Shown: positions 33,075 through 43,595 of the stretch, piece after piece | Numbering within the stretch: position 1 is the first letter of the stretch | How the letters are laid out: each line of letters begins with the position of its first letter | DNA from: Petrosia ficiformis | Taxonomy: Eukaryota > Porifera > Demospongiae > Haplosclerida > Petrosiidae | Reading direction: 5' to 3' | Length of the DNA: 64,000 nt | Assembly (NCBI GenBank): GCA_947044365.1 | Contig: OX345641.1 | Coordinates: 4,310,460 to 4,374,459 of the forward strand | Notes under the pieces: model-generated | What the model was told of the DNA's origin: nothing | Databases searched by the model: none | Seen by the model: the letters and a program-made list of their open reading frames with translations, nothing else | Program-made: the position numbers and the translations under genes

Positions 33075-33420
33075 ATTTGCTGAAGCTTATCAGTGTGTGT
33101 TACACTTTACGTAGTATCGCAGGCTTCATTATCATTTTTACAGTTGAAGAGATCAAATCTCTTTTAACACTATTAATTCTCATTACTCTTTTTTTTTGGT
33201 GTTCATAATGGGTTTTCTCTGGAAAATTATAAAAAATTGAATGTCTCACGACTTGGTTCATAATTTGATATTAATTAATCCAGATTGTATAGCATATTTT
33301 ATGATTGATCATGTCAATTCCTTATAAGGAAATGTTTTAAAAGATAATTATATTCCAACAATGTTGATCAGAATTTGTTCTTCTTAATGACAGGAGCCTG
33401 TTATTCTGCTGCAAATTGAC
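33075..33420 (+). pseudogene. Recurring motif plus transporter middle relic (duplicate-block copy)
   Basis: Identical to 25455-25800. Confidence 0.65.
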
Positions 33421-34095
33421 CCTAACCAATAATGTGTTGAATTTCATTGTTGTCATCTCAATAAAATAAGTATATGCATGGTGATGAATATATAATAATC
33501 TGTTATATTTATTACTATACAACCACTATGTTGCATGAACTGCCTTATTTCTTCATTTAGTAAATTAAATCAAACAATCACAATTATGCATGATATCACA
33601 TGATTATAATAGTATAAACTATAGCAGTACTAATAGTCTAATGTAAGAAATACAAAACAATTTTGTAGTTTGTGAAAAATCATAATCACAAGTCAACATT
33701 AGTTGCAGTGTAAAATTATATGTAAAAACAATATTTAAAGGTTTCTGTCCCAATTTGTATCCATTGAGATGCTTCATTTATAATAATAATTAAGAATAAG
33801 GAGAAATAGTCACACTCTAATTAAATAATTATTAGGATACTTCTGATTATATTCAACAAAAAGCTTTAGGCCATGTTATTATTCTAATAACAGTAATTCT
33901 ACAAGAAACAAATTCATATGACATGTCTACGTGGTCAGATATTTGCTGCAGTTTATCAGTTATGTAACACTTTACTAACCCAGGTTTCATTTTCATTCAC
34001 AGTAGTTTGTTTTGGTAACTATAACAGAAAGAAAACAAACTTTCAGCTAAACTATAATGTATACAATGAAAATATAGGGATCTACAATTATGGTC

Positions 34096-34638
34096 AAGGT
34101 TGTACTAGGGGGAGAGGTAGATGAAACTCCACAGTTTCTAGTCTTACAAGCTTCTTGCTGCATTCAATCTGGTTCCAAATCTGTATCTTTTGGAACCCAC
34201 ACCCACACGGGGGTATAATTATACAGCCTAAAAGTTTTGAAACAAGCACTAGGAGTGGAGGTGGGGGTGGTGGGTGTACCGGCGCTCTGGCAGGTTGGTC
34301 TCTGAGAAAGATGGTAGTGCCTAGAAAGGTTTCAATTACAAGCTACAGAATTCAGCTTTCTTCAGCCCCTTGTAACTATAAAACTAAAATTAATTTTCAG
34401 AAAACGGCTTCATTTTTTTCAAAATATGTTGTACTTGTTGTGCACACAATGTTTGGTGGGCGTGGCTTTCGTGGTTTTATACTTATTGTGATTTAATTAA
34501 AAAATGAAAATTTTAGCTATTTCAGGATGAAATAGAAGTAATCAGAAGATATGAATGTGGGTGTTGCATAAAATAAACCTTATCATTATATTTTGAAACT
34601 GATTGGAGTCGCATCCACCCACTCCCTAGTACCGCCTT
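34096..34638 (-). mobile_element. MITE of the TACTAGGG family (duplicate-block copy)
   Basis: Identical to 26476-27018. Confidence 0.8.
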
Positions 34639-34674
34639 AGCATAATAATTATAACATCCATTTCATTTACTGGG

Positions 34675-35530
34675 GGGGTCTGTTAATAATTATTTTGGTT
34701 GTATTTACATAATAGTGTTAGTTCATCTTCTTTGCTCTCTTCTTCTTCCTCTTCCTTCTTCTCTATTGTATTCTCATATTGTTCCTCAATATGGCTTAAG
34801 GTGGTACTAGGGAGTGGGAGGATGCGACTCCAATCAGTTTCAAAATAGAATATTATATAATATGAGTCTAACCTGGTGTAATAGCAACCTTCATATCTTC
34901 TGATCAGCTTTATATTGTCCTGTAATCGAAGAAATATGGTTAAAATCTCTATTTTTACAAACACACACAAGTACAAAACCACGAAAGCCACGCCCGCCAT
35001 ACATGGCGTGCACCAAGTACAATGTATTTTGAGAAAAGTTACGAAGCCGTTTTCTGCAAATTCATTTTACATTTATAGTTACAAGAGGCTGAAGAAAGCT
35101 GAATTCTGTAGCTTTTCAGTGAAACCATAAAATGTACCTTTCTAGGCACTATCAAACTCCAATCTTTCTCAGAGAGCAACTACAGTTACCCCGCCATTGT
35201 TTCCCCACCCACCTCCCGTGGGGCGTGACCAAACTATCAGTGAAAACATTTAGGCCAAATAATTATACCCCCGGGTGGGTGTGGCTCCCAAAAAACACAG
35301 ATTGGAACAAGATTGTATGCAGCTAGAAGCTTGCAAGACTGGAAACTGATTGGAGTTTCATCTACCCCTCCCCCTAGTACAGCCTTGATATAATTATGTC
35401 AACTTTCTTAATTAATGAAACTGCTAAGTTTAACTGTTAACAATCTCATCTCCCTCCCAATAACGATATGTGTGGTAGTATTTGCAATAGGAATAAGTTA
35501 TCATGTGTTGGCAAACTGTTTCATATGTGG
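34675..35530 (-). pseudogene. Transporter relic split by a MITE insertion
   Basis: The minus-strand tail at 34683-34797 (IEEQYENTIEKK, Glu run, ESKEDELT) is separated by MITE 34798-35386 from a further relic at about 35430-35530. There GTTAACAATCTCATCTCCCT corresponds to the tail codons (GDEIVN), and AATAAGTTATCATGTGTTGG to the THDNLF-like loop codons. The order is right, but most TMs between them are missing. Confidence 0.7.
34798..35386 (+). mobile_element. Complete MITE of the TACTAGGG family, ~589 bp
   Basis: Terminal inverted repeats AAGGTGGTACTAGGGAGTG and CTCCCCCTAGTACAGCCTT. The body contains GTACAAAACCACGAAAGCCA, GAGGCTGAAGAAAGCTGAAT and ACCCCCGGGTGGGTGTGGC, all shared with 59092-59684. 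No coding capacity. Target-site duplication not resolved. Confidence 0.8.
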
Positions 35531-35960
35531 ATTATAATATACTTTATTAATATAACATTTATAAATATCTTCCGTTAAAGCAGTGGAGGCACAAACTATA
35601 CTTGAACTAACCATTGGACATGGTTGCTAATTATATATTGAATGCAATGTTTTTGTCCACCAGCAGAAATTCAACAAAATGAAATCCCGTTTTTTCTGCT
35701 ATCTTTTTTTACGTTTTGTATCTCTTATAGTACAACCAAAGGTGCAACATGATCTAAAAACACAAGCTTGCAAATGTTTTTTTTTTGCCACACAGAAGTA
35801 ATTTAATCATTAAGTGATGTCACATGTAACTGCTGTATAGTAATATTATATTGTCATATACAATGATTTTGATATCAATAGTTATTATAATCATTATTTT
35901 ACTAAAAATTATTATAACAATGTATTTGATTACACATATAATACTTAGCATCCAAAGTAG
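35530..35960. other. Intergenic, nothing recognised
   Basis: AT-rich with homopolymer T runs at 35700-35790. No ORF or repeat that I can assign. Confidence 0.4.
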
Positions 35961-36420
35961 CCCTTACTTTCCTTTCTAACAGAGTTCTGAAGATACAAAT
36001 GTGCATGCGTAATTTAATTCCACATGACTTGATTACTTATTAAAATGGCGTGGAATTTGAGACCAAGTCTCTGTTTCATACAAAGCTAGTACCTGAAGAT
36101 TTCATCTCGATATTTGTAGACGAGAATTGTACTATGAATGCGATTGGAATGATTCTACAATCATTGTGATAATTCAACAAACAAAACTTTATTTGTCTGG
36201 AAGAGACTCATAATATGTGGATGAAGATTTCATGTTGCTAGTTTGTTTTGCCAATCCTCGGTTCTCTTTAACGAAAATCTCTGGCCATCTAGAAGATTTT
36301 GGTAGTAATAAAACAATATATATCAAACGTTGTGTATTAAGACTTATCTCTATAAATTATCTGAGATTTCGGAATTTAGCTCATCACTCAGTTGCAATTG
36401 TAAAATGGTAGCGGCTAGAG
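35960..36420. repeat. Partial copy of the 58.3-59.05 kb repeat family
   Basis: Words GTGCATGCGTAATTTAATTCC, ATTTCATCTCGATA, GAATGCGATTGGAATG, CATCTAGAAGATTTTGGTAG and TTAGCTCATCACTCAG match the 58310-58790 element in order. The terminal part with the paired AGAGAGTAC word is lacking. Confidence 0.65.
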
Positions 36421-36423
36421 ATA

Positions 36424-36470
36424 GGAATGTTTCCATAGGAACGTTTCCTTATGTTTCCTTATAGGAACGT
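36424..36470. repeat. Short tandem repeat of GGAACGTTTCC
   Basis: Three near-palindromic GGAA(C/T)GTTTCC words within 45 bp (AGGAATGTTTCC, AGGAACGTTTCC, AGGAACGTTTCC). It could be a tandem protein-binding site or a hairpin remnant. Confidence 0.55.
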
Positions 36471-36849
36471 TTCCAATTAATAGGAGGCGTGATATATGCC
36501 ATGTTTAGTTGTAATGTTCATGTTTCTTTTATAAGCTTTATATTGTTGCAGGTGAAGCACGTCCATTCAGTACTTGGCTCTTTACTGATATTTACACATG
36601 TCCTGAAGGTATATAACAAAGCAATAAAGGTATGATCTATAAAGTATAATTATATATAATTATCTTGTTACCAGTGAAACCATTCTTCACATTTGTCACA
36701 TTTGTCATATTTTATCATATTACATCGTGTTGTACATAAGTTATACATAGAACATTTCCATTCCTGTTCAGTGTATATAATAATAATATATAATCATTAT
36801 TATTGCTGATCATGTGACCTGTGGCCAATCAGAGTGCAGATAATGCGTC

Positions 36850-37165
36850 ACATGATTGAACATTAAATCACTTATTGCACACTTTTGCGTGCAATAAGTT
36901 AGTTATTGCACACTTTGCTCACTTCTACTAACGAAGCAGCTCCAACAACAGTGGTAGTTTACCAGATCATCAATAAATCACTTAGAACACACTTGACAGT
37001 GCATTGTGTGTTTCAATGCAGCACTTGGGGGGTCAATAAAAGTCTCGTTTACATTACGCACTCGCCTCCGGCTCGTGCATTATGTAAACTCAACCTTTAT
37101 TGACCCACCCTTGTGCTACATTAAAACACGTAATCACTGTAAAGTGTGTTCTAACTTACTTATAA
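36850..37165. repeat. Hairpin repeats around a GC-richer palindrome
   Basis: TTATTGCACACTTTTG / GTGCAATAA words at 36870-36920 form a small hairpin. A larger one follows: GGGTCAATAAAAG..GTTTACATTACGCACTCGCC at 37030-37068 pairs with GGCTCGTGCATTATGTAAAC..TTTATTGACCC at 37069-37107. The outer TTAGAACACAC and GTGTGTTCTAA words (36980 and 37143) pair as well. It is structured like a fold-back MITE. Confidence 0.75.
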
Positions 37166-37289
37166 TTATATATATAATATATGGGTATAACATATATATT
37201 GCATTTATTATATTATTATATATATATGTATAATTATGAGTTCTTATAATTCATGTATAATATATTGTCTTTACCTAATTGCTGTAATG

Positions 37290-39420
37290 CTAGCGTGCAT
37301 CTGCCTCCAAGTAAATTTGGACTACACTTAAATCATTCTCAATGATGTCTTCAGGTATTTTATCAATTGTCTTATTTAGTTCGGAAAGTTTCAATTTGTG
37401 TTGAGTTCCATTGATCAGCTTTTCTGCTCTATCTTTTTTGCATAATACATGTAATAGCAAAATATCTATGTGTACATGTAAAAGATAGTATTATGAAGAT
37501 CAAGAACAAATAATTATTATTAATCAAACTAATTATTGTTAATATTTGCACTTACCATAGGCAGATTTTTAACTGTGTAAATTAAATTGTCACTGCTTTC
37601 TGTCAATTCCTTTTTGAATGTTGTTGGCTTTGCTACTCTAATTGTTGTTGTTTTCCTTCGTTTTCGAGTGCCGAAAAACAGTCTCTGTGGTTTTATTGTT
37701 TTATTAGATGGTTCACAATTATTAATTTGTGGCGATACTGGTTTATACTGTTTAGAATGGCATTTTACCAGTCCAATTGTTGCGTTTAATTGAGCATTTA
37801 CAACTTGTAATGTCTCTTTGTCTGTGCACTGCTCTATCAATGTTGTTATTCTCTGGAGTTTAGTAATCGCCTGCTCTCTTATTTCCGTCACATCTGACCC
37901 TGCAAAATCTGATTTCACTGCCTCGTAGTTGTGTCAGTTCTGTTGTTCTATTGTGTACATATCCTTGTTGTGCCTTATTAATGTATTTGTCTGTACGGAA
38001 TTTCCCTATCAAGTGTATGTTTTACACATTTTTCCATTTACAACGTAATCTTGGCTTGTACATGCAAATGAATGATTGCATATATCACATTCATTGCATC
38101 TTAACATACACTTTTCTGGACATACTAAATTTTCTAATGCTACCATATGTTTCCTTTCATTTCTGGATGATTTCACTTCCCATAATCCTTCTTGAATTGT
38201 ATCACTGACTCCATCGTCATCTGATGACTAGCTAAGTGCCTCTTATGTATCTCTGTTATCTTTATTGTTTTTTTTACCTTTTGTCATATTTATCAGTCTT
38301 TCAAATGTTTTGTCTCCATTGATTTTCAGTAGTGTGTGAATAGATTTGTCAACTCTTTTATTAACTTTTTCATTTAGATATATATACTTCAGTACATGAT
38401 GAAATGCCTCTATGTACATATTTGTATTAATAAAAGCTTTTTGTCAGTAGCAATTAGCCCATTGTTGTTTTCGATGCATGTATGTTTTTACAAAATATTG
38501 TCCAAATTCTGCAGTGTCTCTGTTTACTTGTAACTGTTGAGCTGTCCTCATTAGAAGGCTGTTAAATTTACTAACTTCGCTCTGCTCCAATAAAAGTCTT
38601 AAGCTATGGTATACTGCAACTTTTGCGTAGTGTGTGCCACATACCTCTGTTTTCACGTTACCAGTTTTGTAGTCCACTATAGTCTTAATCAATGCAGTAC
38701 AGTAGGTATTAATTTTTGAGCTCCCCTGACTTTTAATTTGCCTCTTTCCTGCACCTTTTGAGGTGTAAAATCCACTTCTGTTACAGTAATAATAAGAAGT
38801 GATATTTCCAAATGAATAAGCTTTATTCCCTGTGCCTTTTACATATGAACTTGCTGTCTCCTCTTCAAAACATTTTTTCCAATCAGGGAATTCTGTATGA
38901 AATAGATATTATATTTACCCATATATTATTTGTAATCAATTCAGTTTATTTTGTGTACCTTCTTTGCTTGTGAATGTCAGTGTGTCCTTGGCCATGTTAA
39001 ACTTTTGTACATCTTGTAAATGGTTTTGAACTTGCTTTATTTGTTGCATACAAAAATTGCAATTATGTTGTAGACATTTTAGATCTCCCATTGATTAGTT
39101 ATCATGATTTGTAGCTTTTTTATGTTTGAACAAGCCACTTCTGCTTTGGTATGTCTTTCCACAGTCACTACACTGGTATCCCTATAAATTGATAGTTTTT
39201 GGTTCACATTTCACTGATTGTATACTGCTTTTGTTAACATAGTGATGTGAACCTTCACTAGATGTGGAGCACTCTGTTGCTTTCACATCATCAATACTGT
39301 AAGGTCCTTTTATATGTTTTCCGTTTCCTTGCATGGAAAGGAAACGTCCTAGATTTCTGTTAGGGTTAAGCTGGTCATCAGCATTTGGCCTATGGCAGTA
39401 TACTGATATAAAATATAACC
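37290..39420 (-). pseudogene. Decayed MULE-type transposase with C2H2 and SWIM zinc fingers
   Basis: Read right to left. Near 39390-39240 is a polar segment (GRFLSMQGNGKHIKG). At 39180-39105 is a C2H2 finger, YQCSDCGKTYQSRSGLFKH, and then a MGDLKCLQHNCNF segment. A GT-AG intron (38957-38893) is followed by FPDWKKCFEEETASSY and YYYCNRSGFYTSKG..RQIKSQGSSKI (a FAR1/WRKY-like N-terminus as in SWIM-type MULE proteins). The C-terminal part INTNMY..EAFHHVLKYIYL with NKRVDKSIHTLL lies at about 38430-38300, and a SWIM-like CPEKC..RCNECDICNHSFAC finger at about 38180-38040. A tail (TEIREQAITKLQRITTLI) ends at a stop near 37290, possibly via a last intron. In-frame stops (39181, 39098, about 38443, about 38233) kill it. 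The DDE core expected between the N-terminus and the SLRLLLEQ segment appears deleted. Confidence 0.7.
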
Positions 39421-39599
39421 ATTAAAATATTTAGAATTTCTTACATTAGCTTTTGATTGATAATTTCTTACACAATTTCATATCTAAATCTCGGCATATC
39501 AGCCTATGTGCGCAAGAAAATAGATAATTTTGTATTGTACCTATAAATGTTATAAAGTACAAACCAGTGAAAACTTTGGTTCAGTTTGTTTTATAATAC

Positions 39600-40700
39600 A
39601 AGATGCCATCTGCATGTTCAGAAAATGTTCTACTATAGTTTCATGATAAACCATGACCAAACCTTTATAGCAAATATTCCGCAGTCAAATCCATTTTTCT
39701 GACATGGGGCACTCTATGTAATTCATTCATTATAAAACCAATATCATCAGTTGACCTTTTGTTGCTTACAAGATGAAAATTTCTTTCCCAGTCTTTCCAT
39801 ATAAACTTCATGATTCATGTTTGTACCATGCCTCGATAAATTTCCTAAACCATTTGTAATGATGTAAAATTATGGAAATGGTTGCATATAAATGGCATGC
39901 AAAGATATACAAAATCTCTCACATCATTTGGCTTATGATAGCTACTGTTGTATTTGTACATATAGATGGACCAAGAGAATCTGTATAGTGTACGACCTTG
40001 TTCTTGTATACATACGAAATTGTGTCTATATTACCATCATTGTCCAATGAGCATTCCTATTAATAGCCATACATTAAATCTAGTAGACATTTTCAGCTAT
40101 TTAGAAACATGTTTGCCATAAATTATTATTGATACATGTATTTATGAATAATTGATTTTAACCTTTCTGTACCACATTTTCAGTGTATGATCATTTCCTC
40201 TTTCTTCTAGACTCTTTGCAAAAAGTGAACTAATAGGTAGTATAGTGTTATCGTATAGTATCAGTATGTAATTATTCATAATCCGTGATCATGATTTGTT
40301 ATAATTCAAAAGTACTTATTACTTTTTACATTATCGTTAAGCCAACATTCAGTAACTGTTGTTGCTTCCCACTCTTGCTGTAGACATCTCAGCTCAGTCC
40401 CTGTTACATAAATATTTTGTTTATAGTTCTGTATAGTACAGTGCCAAGCAATACATGTAACTTTTGAGTCAGTAGATGCCTTCTTAAAACAACTTTTCAT
40501 ATCTGAACATAGTGTGTGTCATATGTTATAATTATATAGTAGCTAGATTGCATTAGGACCTTTGATTGTAGGAAGATATTTGTGTTGGTATTGTGTTGCA
40601 ATACTACCCATATCATTCTGTTTCTGTCTTAGTGATGAACTTGACTTTGGTTTAATGTCTGTAGGTAGTTGGTTTCCTTTAATCTGTGAGAAAAGAAAAA
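39600..40700 (-). pseudogene. Decayed Ulp1/C48-type cysteine protease exons
   Basis: Several minus-strand pieces give a Ulp1-like order. They are a leader (IKGNQLPTDIKPKSSSS) at about 40690, a 40500-40306 segment ending TECWLNDN (the Ulp1 WLxD-type motif) at a possible GT donor, FAKSLEERGNDHTLKMW near 40215, the His region NAHWTM near 40055, YTDSLG (catalytic Asp region) near 39985, and QKNGFDCGIFAI near 39690 (the Gln/Cys motif QxxxDCG). All three catalytic positions are recognisable, but frameshifts and stops separate them. Such proteases remove SUMO-type modifiers. Copies carried by transposable elements are known, for example with plant MULEs. Confidence 0.6.
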
Positions 40701-41440
40701 TGTGGTCATACCTCAAAGATGTTAGGTAAGTAAGTGTTTAATTTAACTAGCAACTCTGGCGTGTCCTGCACCTTCGTATGAATCTTTTGCTTTTGCATAG
40801 GTCAAGTGTGAGTTAGTTTTTGATGATTCACCTCGGAATGTAGCCTTGCTTTGTAAAAATAGTGTCAATAGTAGAAATATTGTATTCTTACTTCACTGAT
40901 TGGGAATTTAGCGACTAGTCAGCCACCTTGTTTCAGCAATAACACACAGGATGCTTCCTAGACTGATGCCATCGAGCCACAATGGGCTCTAGGATGGTAG
41001 AAGTCTTCTCTTTGATATGATAGTTCTTTGTTTAAATTGCTGTTCCAGGAGCGTGACAACATTCACGCGTTTTAGCTGTCTCGATCTTTTTTCACTAACT
41101 GACACACCCACTTCACCACACCTTCGATGCTTTTCTTCCAGTTCCACTCGAACCTGGGATCTATTTCGTCGTGTTCTCCCACCGACTCATCAGCTGGCTC
41201 GGGCTGGCTTAGAGTAAGACATTCGTGGAGGAATAATTTAAAGTTTTTGAAGTACTGTGTTACTAAGTTGGACCAAACGGTATGTATTGTACATGTACAT
41301 ATCCCTTTGCAACTACATGTACTTACATGTTCAATTCTGATATATCTCACAGGGGAGAAATATAGAATGTTACCTTTTGTTACCTAAGATGCATGTATGT
41401 ACAGTTATATTTAGACTGTTTGAATTACAGTTAATGACTT
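40700..41440 (-). other. Spacer between protease relics, uncertain exon
   Basis: A minus-strand ORF of 92 codons (41350-41072) includes FLHECLTLSQPEPADESVGE and DPRFEWNWKKSIEG, which look protein-like and may be an exon of the same locus. Its first 28 codons come from the inverted-repeat segment 41280-41364 and are not part of it. No domain assigned. Confidence 0.3.
41280..41364 (+). repeat. Arm of an 85-bp perfect inverted repeat
   Basis: Identical to the reverse complement of 41961-42045. In the partner, the sequence is a USP intron plus the first codons of the next exon (GRNIEE), so this arm is a misplaced inverted copy of the gene's own intron-exon junction. Confidence 0.85.
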
Positions 41441-41442
41441 AC

Positions 41443-42400
41443 AGATATATCATCAAATTCATACCATCCTTCTTTTGTACGAACATATGACACATAGTGT
41501 CCTCCATGAGTACTGGGTCCCAGATGTGTAATCACAGATGACAGTAAATATTGTTTAATGTTTCCCTAAATTGTAAACAGTAGGGTAACATTAGTAATAT
41601 GCATTTGTAAAAAGAACCTTATTATCACAGAGCTGCAAATGTTCTGTCATACTTAAGATTAGCAGTCTTTCTTGGCTTGTTTATTTTCCTAGAAGAATCT
41701 GTAAATTGCAATAATTATGATTTATTGTATTATTAATTTTATTATATGCTTTTACCTCCTGATATGTACAATGAGAGTTGGGGGTAAATCAGAAAGGTTT
41801 TGTTTTAAACTTGTTTTGAGTATTCCGGTTGCATCTGTTAATAAATCAAATTCTCTTATTTAATGCAATGTCCTAGTTCTTAGTACTTGTACCCATTGCA
41901 GTATACCATGTCTGTACCACGTAAAATCTCTTCTGTTTCAAGTGCTTTAATGCCTTCTTCTATATTTCTCCCCTGTGAGATATATCAGAATTGAACATGT
42001 AAGTACATGTAGTTGCAAAGGGATATGTACATGTACAATACATACTGACCTGTGTTCCAACTTGAAGGTGTGATTGATAACTAACTTTGGTTCGTGTAAA
42101 ATTACAGTCAAAGCATCTTGCTGTAATATAAATTATGTATATGTATTAAATACATTTATGCTATACTGTAGCTCACCTGTAGATTCAATACCTGTATGTG
42201 TTAGATTTCTAAGCTGGGTACTGTAATTAACAGTAGTAAATTTGGATTGCATTTATTTTGAAATAGACAAAATTAACCTAATGTCTGTTTCTTCCATTCC
42301 CTTTAGGATCCCTACAAGAAACTCATGTGCATCCTCCTGATTACTCATCTGCCATTGTGGTAGTACTCCTTGGGGTGGAATAAATTACTTCAATATCAGC
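41443..42400 (-). pseudogene. Ubiquitin-specific protease (USP) exons 2-8, decayed
   Basis: Seven short exons with GT-AG introns can be followed on the minus strand. They are QMSNQEDAHEFLVGIL (42354-42306, the QDAHEFL motif), TQLRNLTHTGIEST (about 42220-42178), RCFDCNFTRTKVSYQSHLQ (42120-42050, the Cys-pair finger), GRNIEEGIKALETEEIL (from 41973), ILKTSLKQNLSDLPPTLIVH (about 41830-41765), KINKPRK (about 41690) and VITHLGPSTHGGHYVSYV..GWYEFDD (41565-41443, the catalytic His box). USPs cleave ubiquitin from proteins. The exon near 41690 has a frame disruption. The Cys-box exon lies beyond a retrotransposon at 45985-46120 and has lost its catalytic Cys. Confidence 0.75.
41961..42045 (-). repeat. 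Partner arm of the 85-bp perfect inverted repeat
   Basis: Reverse complement of 41280-41364 without mismatch. Spans a USP intron and the acceptor of the following exon. The 41365-41960 interval separates the arms. Confidence 0.85.
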
Positions 42401-42554
42401 AACATAAACTTACTATATATTGCTGTGCTGTATGAGTGTTTTTAGTACACAAGATATGCAAAATGTACATCTGCACACTAAAGATATATCATTAATCTTC
42501 ATTTAGTACATTAACACCAATGTCATATTTTATATTATTTATAATGTAATTATT

Positions 42555-42567
42555 ATTATTACCTTTT
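42555..42567. repeat. Left target-site duplication of the retrotransposon
   Basis: ATTATTACCTTTT here is repeated at 45977-45989. The word contains the complement of the USP exon's splice donor (AAAAGGTAATAAT on the minus strand). Confidence 0.75.
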
Positions 42568-42570
42568 AAC

Positions 42571-43518
42571 ATGGTCGGCAAGTGTTGTCACTGTATGGTG
42601 GTTAGAAAGTGTAAAAACTGTATGTGTGTGAAAGCTGGTACCTGGTGTGTTAATTGTTATCCATTTCGAAATGGTCACTGTTTGAATCAAAATCCGTCAT
42701 TAACTCCTTTGCCTTCGTCTTCGTCTTCGTCATCTTTGTCAACTTCATCGACTACCCACAAACTTACCCAGTCCTCTGCAACGATTACCTCACAAACTGT
42801 ACAGTTGCTTGTTCCCACGACGAGCTCTTCTTGGTCTGTACCGCTGTCACCTGTTAATCTTAATACACAAGGGGATCTAGGTTTACCAGACACCGACTGT
42901 CTGTTGGAGGATCGCCGCCATCTTGAAAACTCATGCTCCACACTACCGGAATATAATCCATTGATGGACCCAGTCGCTGATTCTATTCTTCATATGCAAG
43001 ATGCTATCGAACTGGCTTATTCCAAAATAGTCCATTGGCGTCCTAATATCTTCAAATTGCCCTCTGGTAATGTTTCAAAACAATTCATAGATGAACTCAC
43101 TAATTTATTCAACAGCTATAATGAAGGCTCAGTCACAGAGAGCTTTACAATTACATCAGCTATGGTTTTTCCTGCCTTAATCCTTCAAAAGCCATCTCGT
43201 GAATCAAAGGCAAAAGACCATCTTTGCTGTCTGGAATGTCGGCTCGCCTTATGGAGGGATGGGGACCTTTCCAATCTACTCAATGAGGGGGAGTTCATTC
43301 AGAAGCATCTGCCCCCCTTTCGTCGATTTAAAGATGCGTCTGAACATGTCAGCAAACGGTTTTTCCGCTTGATGCATCAGGGGGATGTTAAAAATTCCAT
43401 TCGCCTATTATCGAAAAGCAACTGCCGTGGAGTTTTAGATTTAGAGTCTGTTCCTCGGGGCGGAGTTAAATCTGTCCTAGAGATTTTGCAAGAAAACATC
43501 CAACTCCCCATAATATAA
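42571..43518 (+). pseudogene. Retrotransposon ORF, N-terminal part (Cys-rich domain)
   Basis: 315 codons. The N-terminus CCHCMVVRKCKNCMC..WCVNC..NGHC is a dense Cys cluster likely to bind zinc and nucleic acid. A Ser/Thr-rich linker follows, and then a region (CCLECRLALWRDGDLSNLL, FRRFKDASEHVSKRFFRLM) that normally leads into the RT. The frame ends at 43518. The downstream RT frame is open upstream of its first Met back to about 43500, overlapping this one, so a single frameshift near 43500 probably split one original protein. Confidence 0.75.
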
Positions 43519-43595
43519 ATGTCACCAATGTTACAGTCGATCGGGATCATTCAGCTCAGTTCCATCCTGTAATTTTTGATTCAATCACTCCTCAT

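Larger units (their letters stand above)
27888..35307. repeat. Second copy of the exact 7,420-bp direct repeat
   Basis: Identical to 20268-27687. All features at 20547-27687 recur at +7,620. It continues into unique sequence after 35307, whereas the first copy is cut by the gap. Confidence 0.9.
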
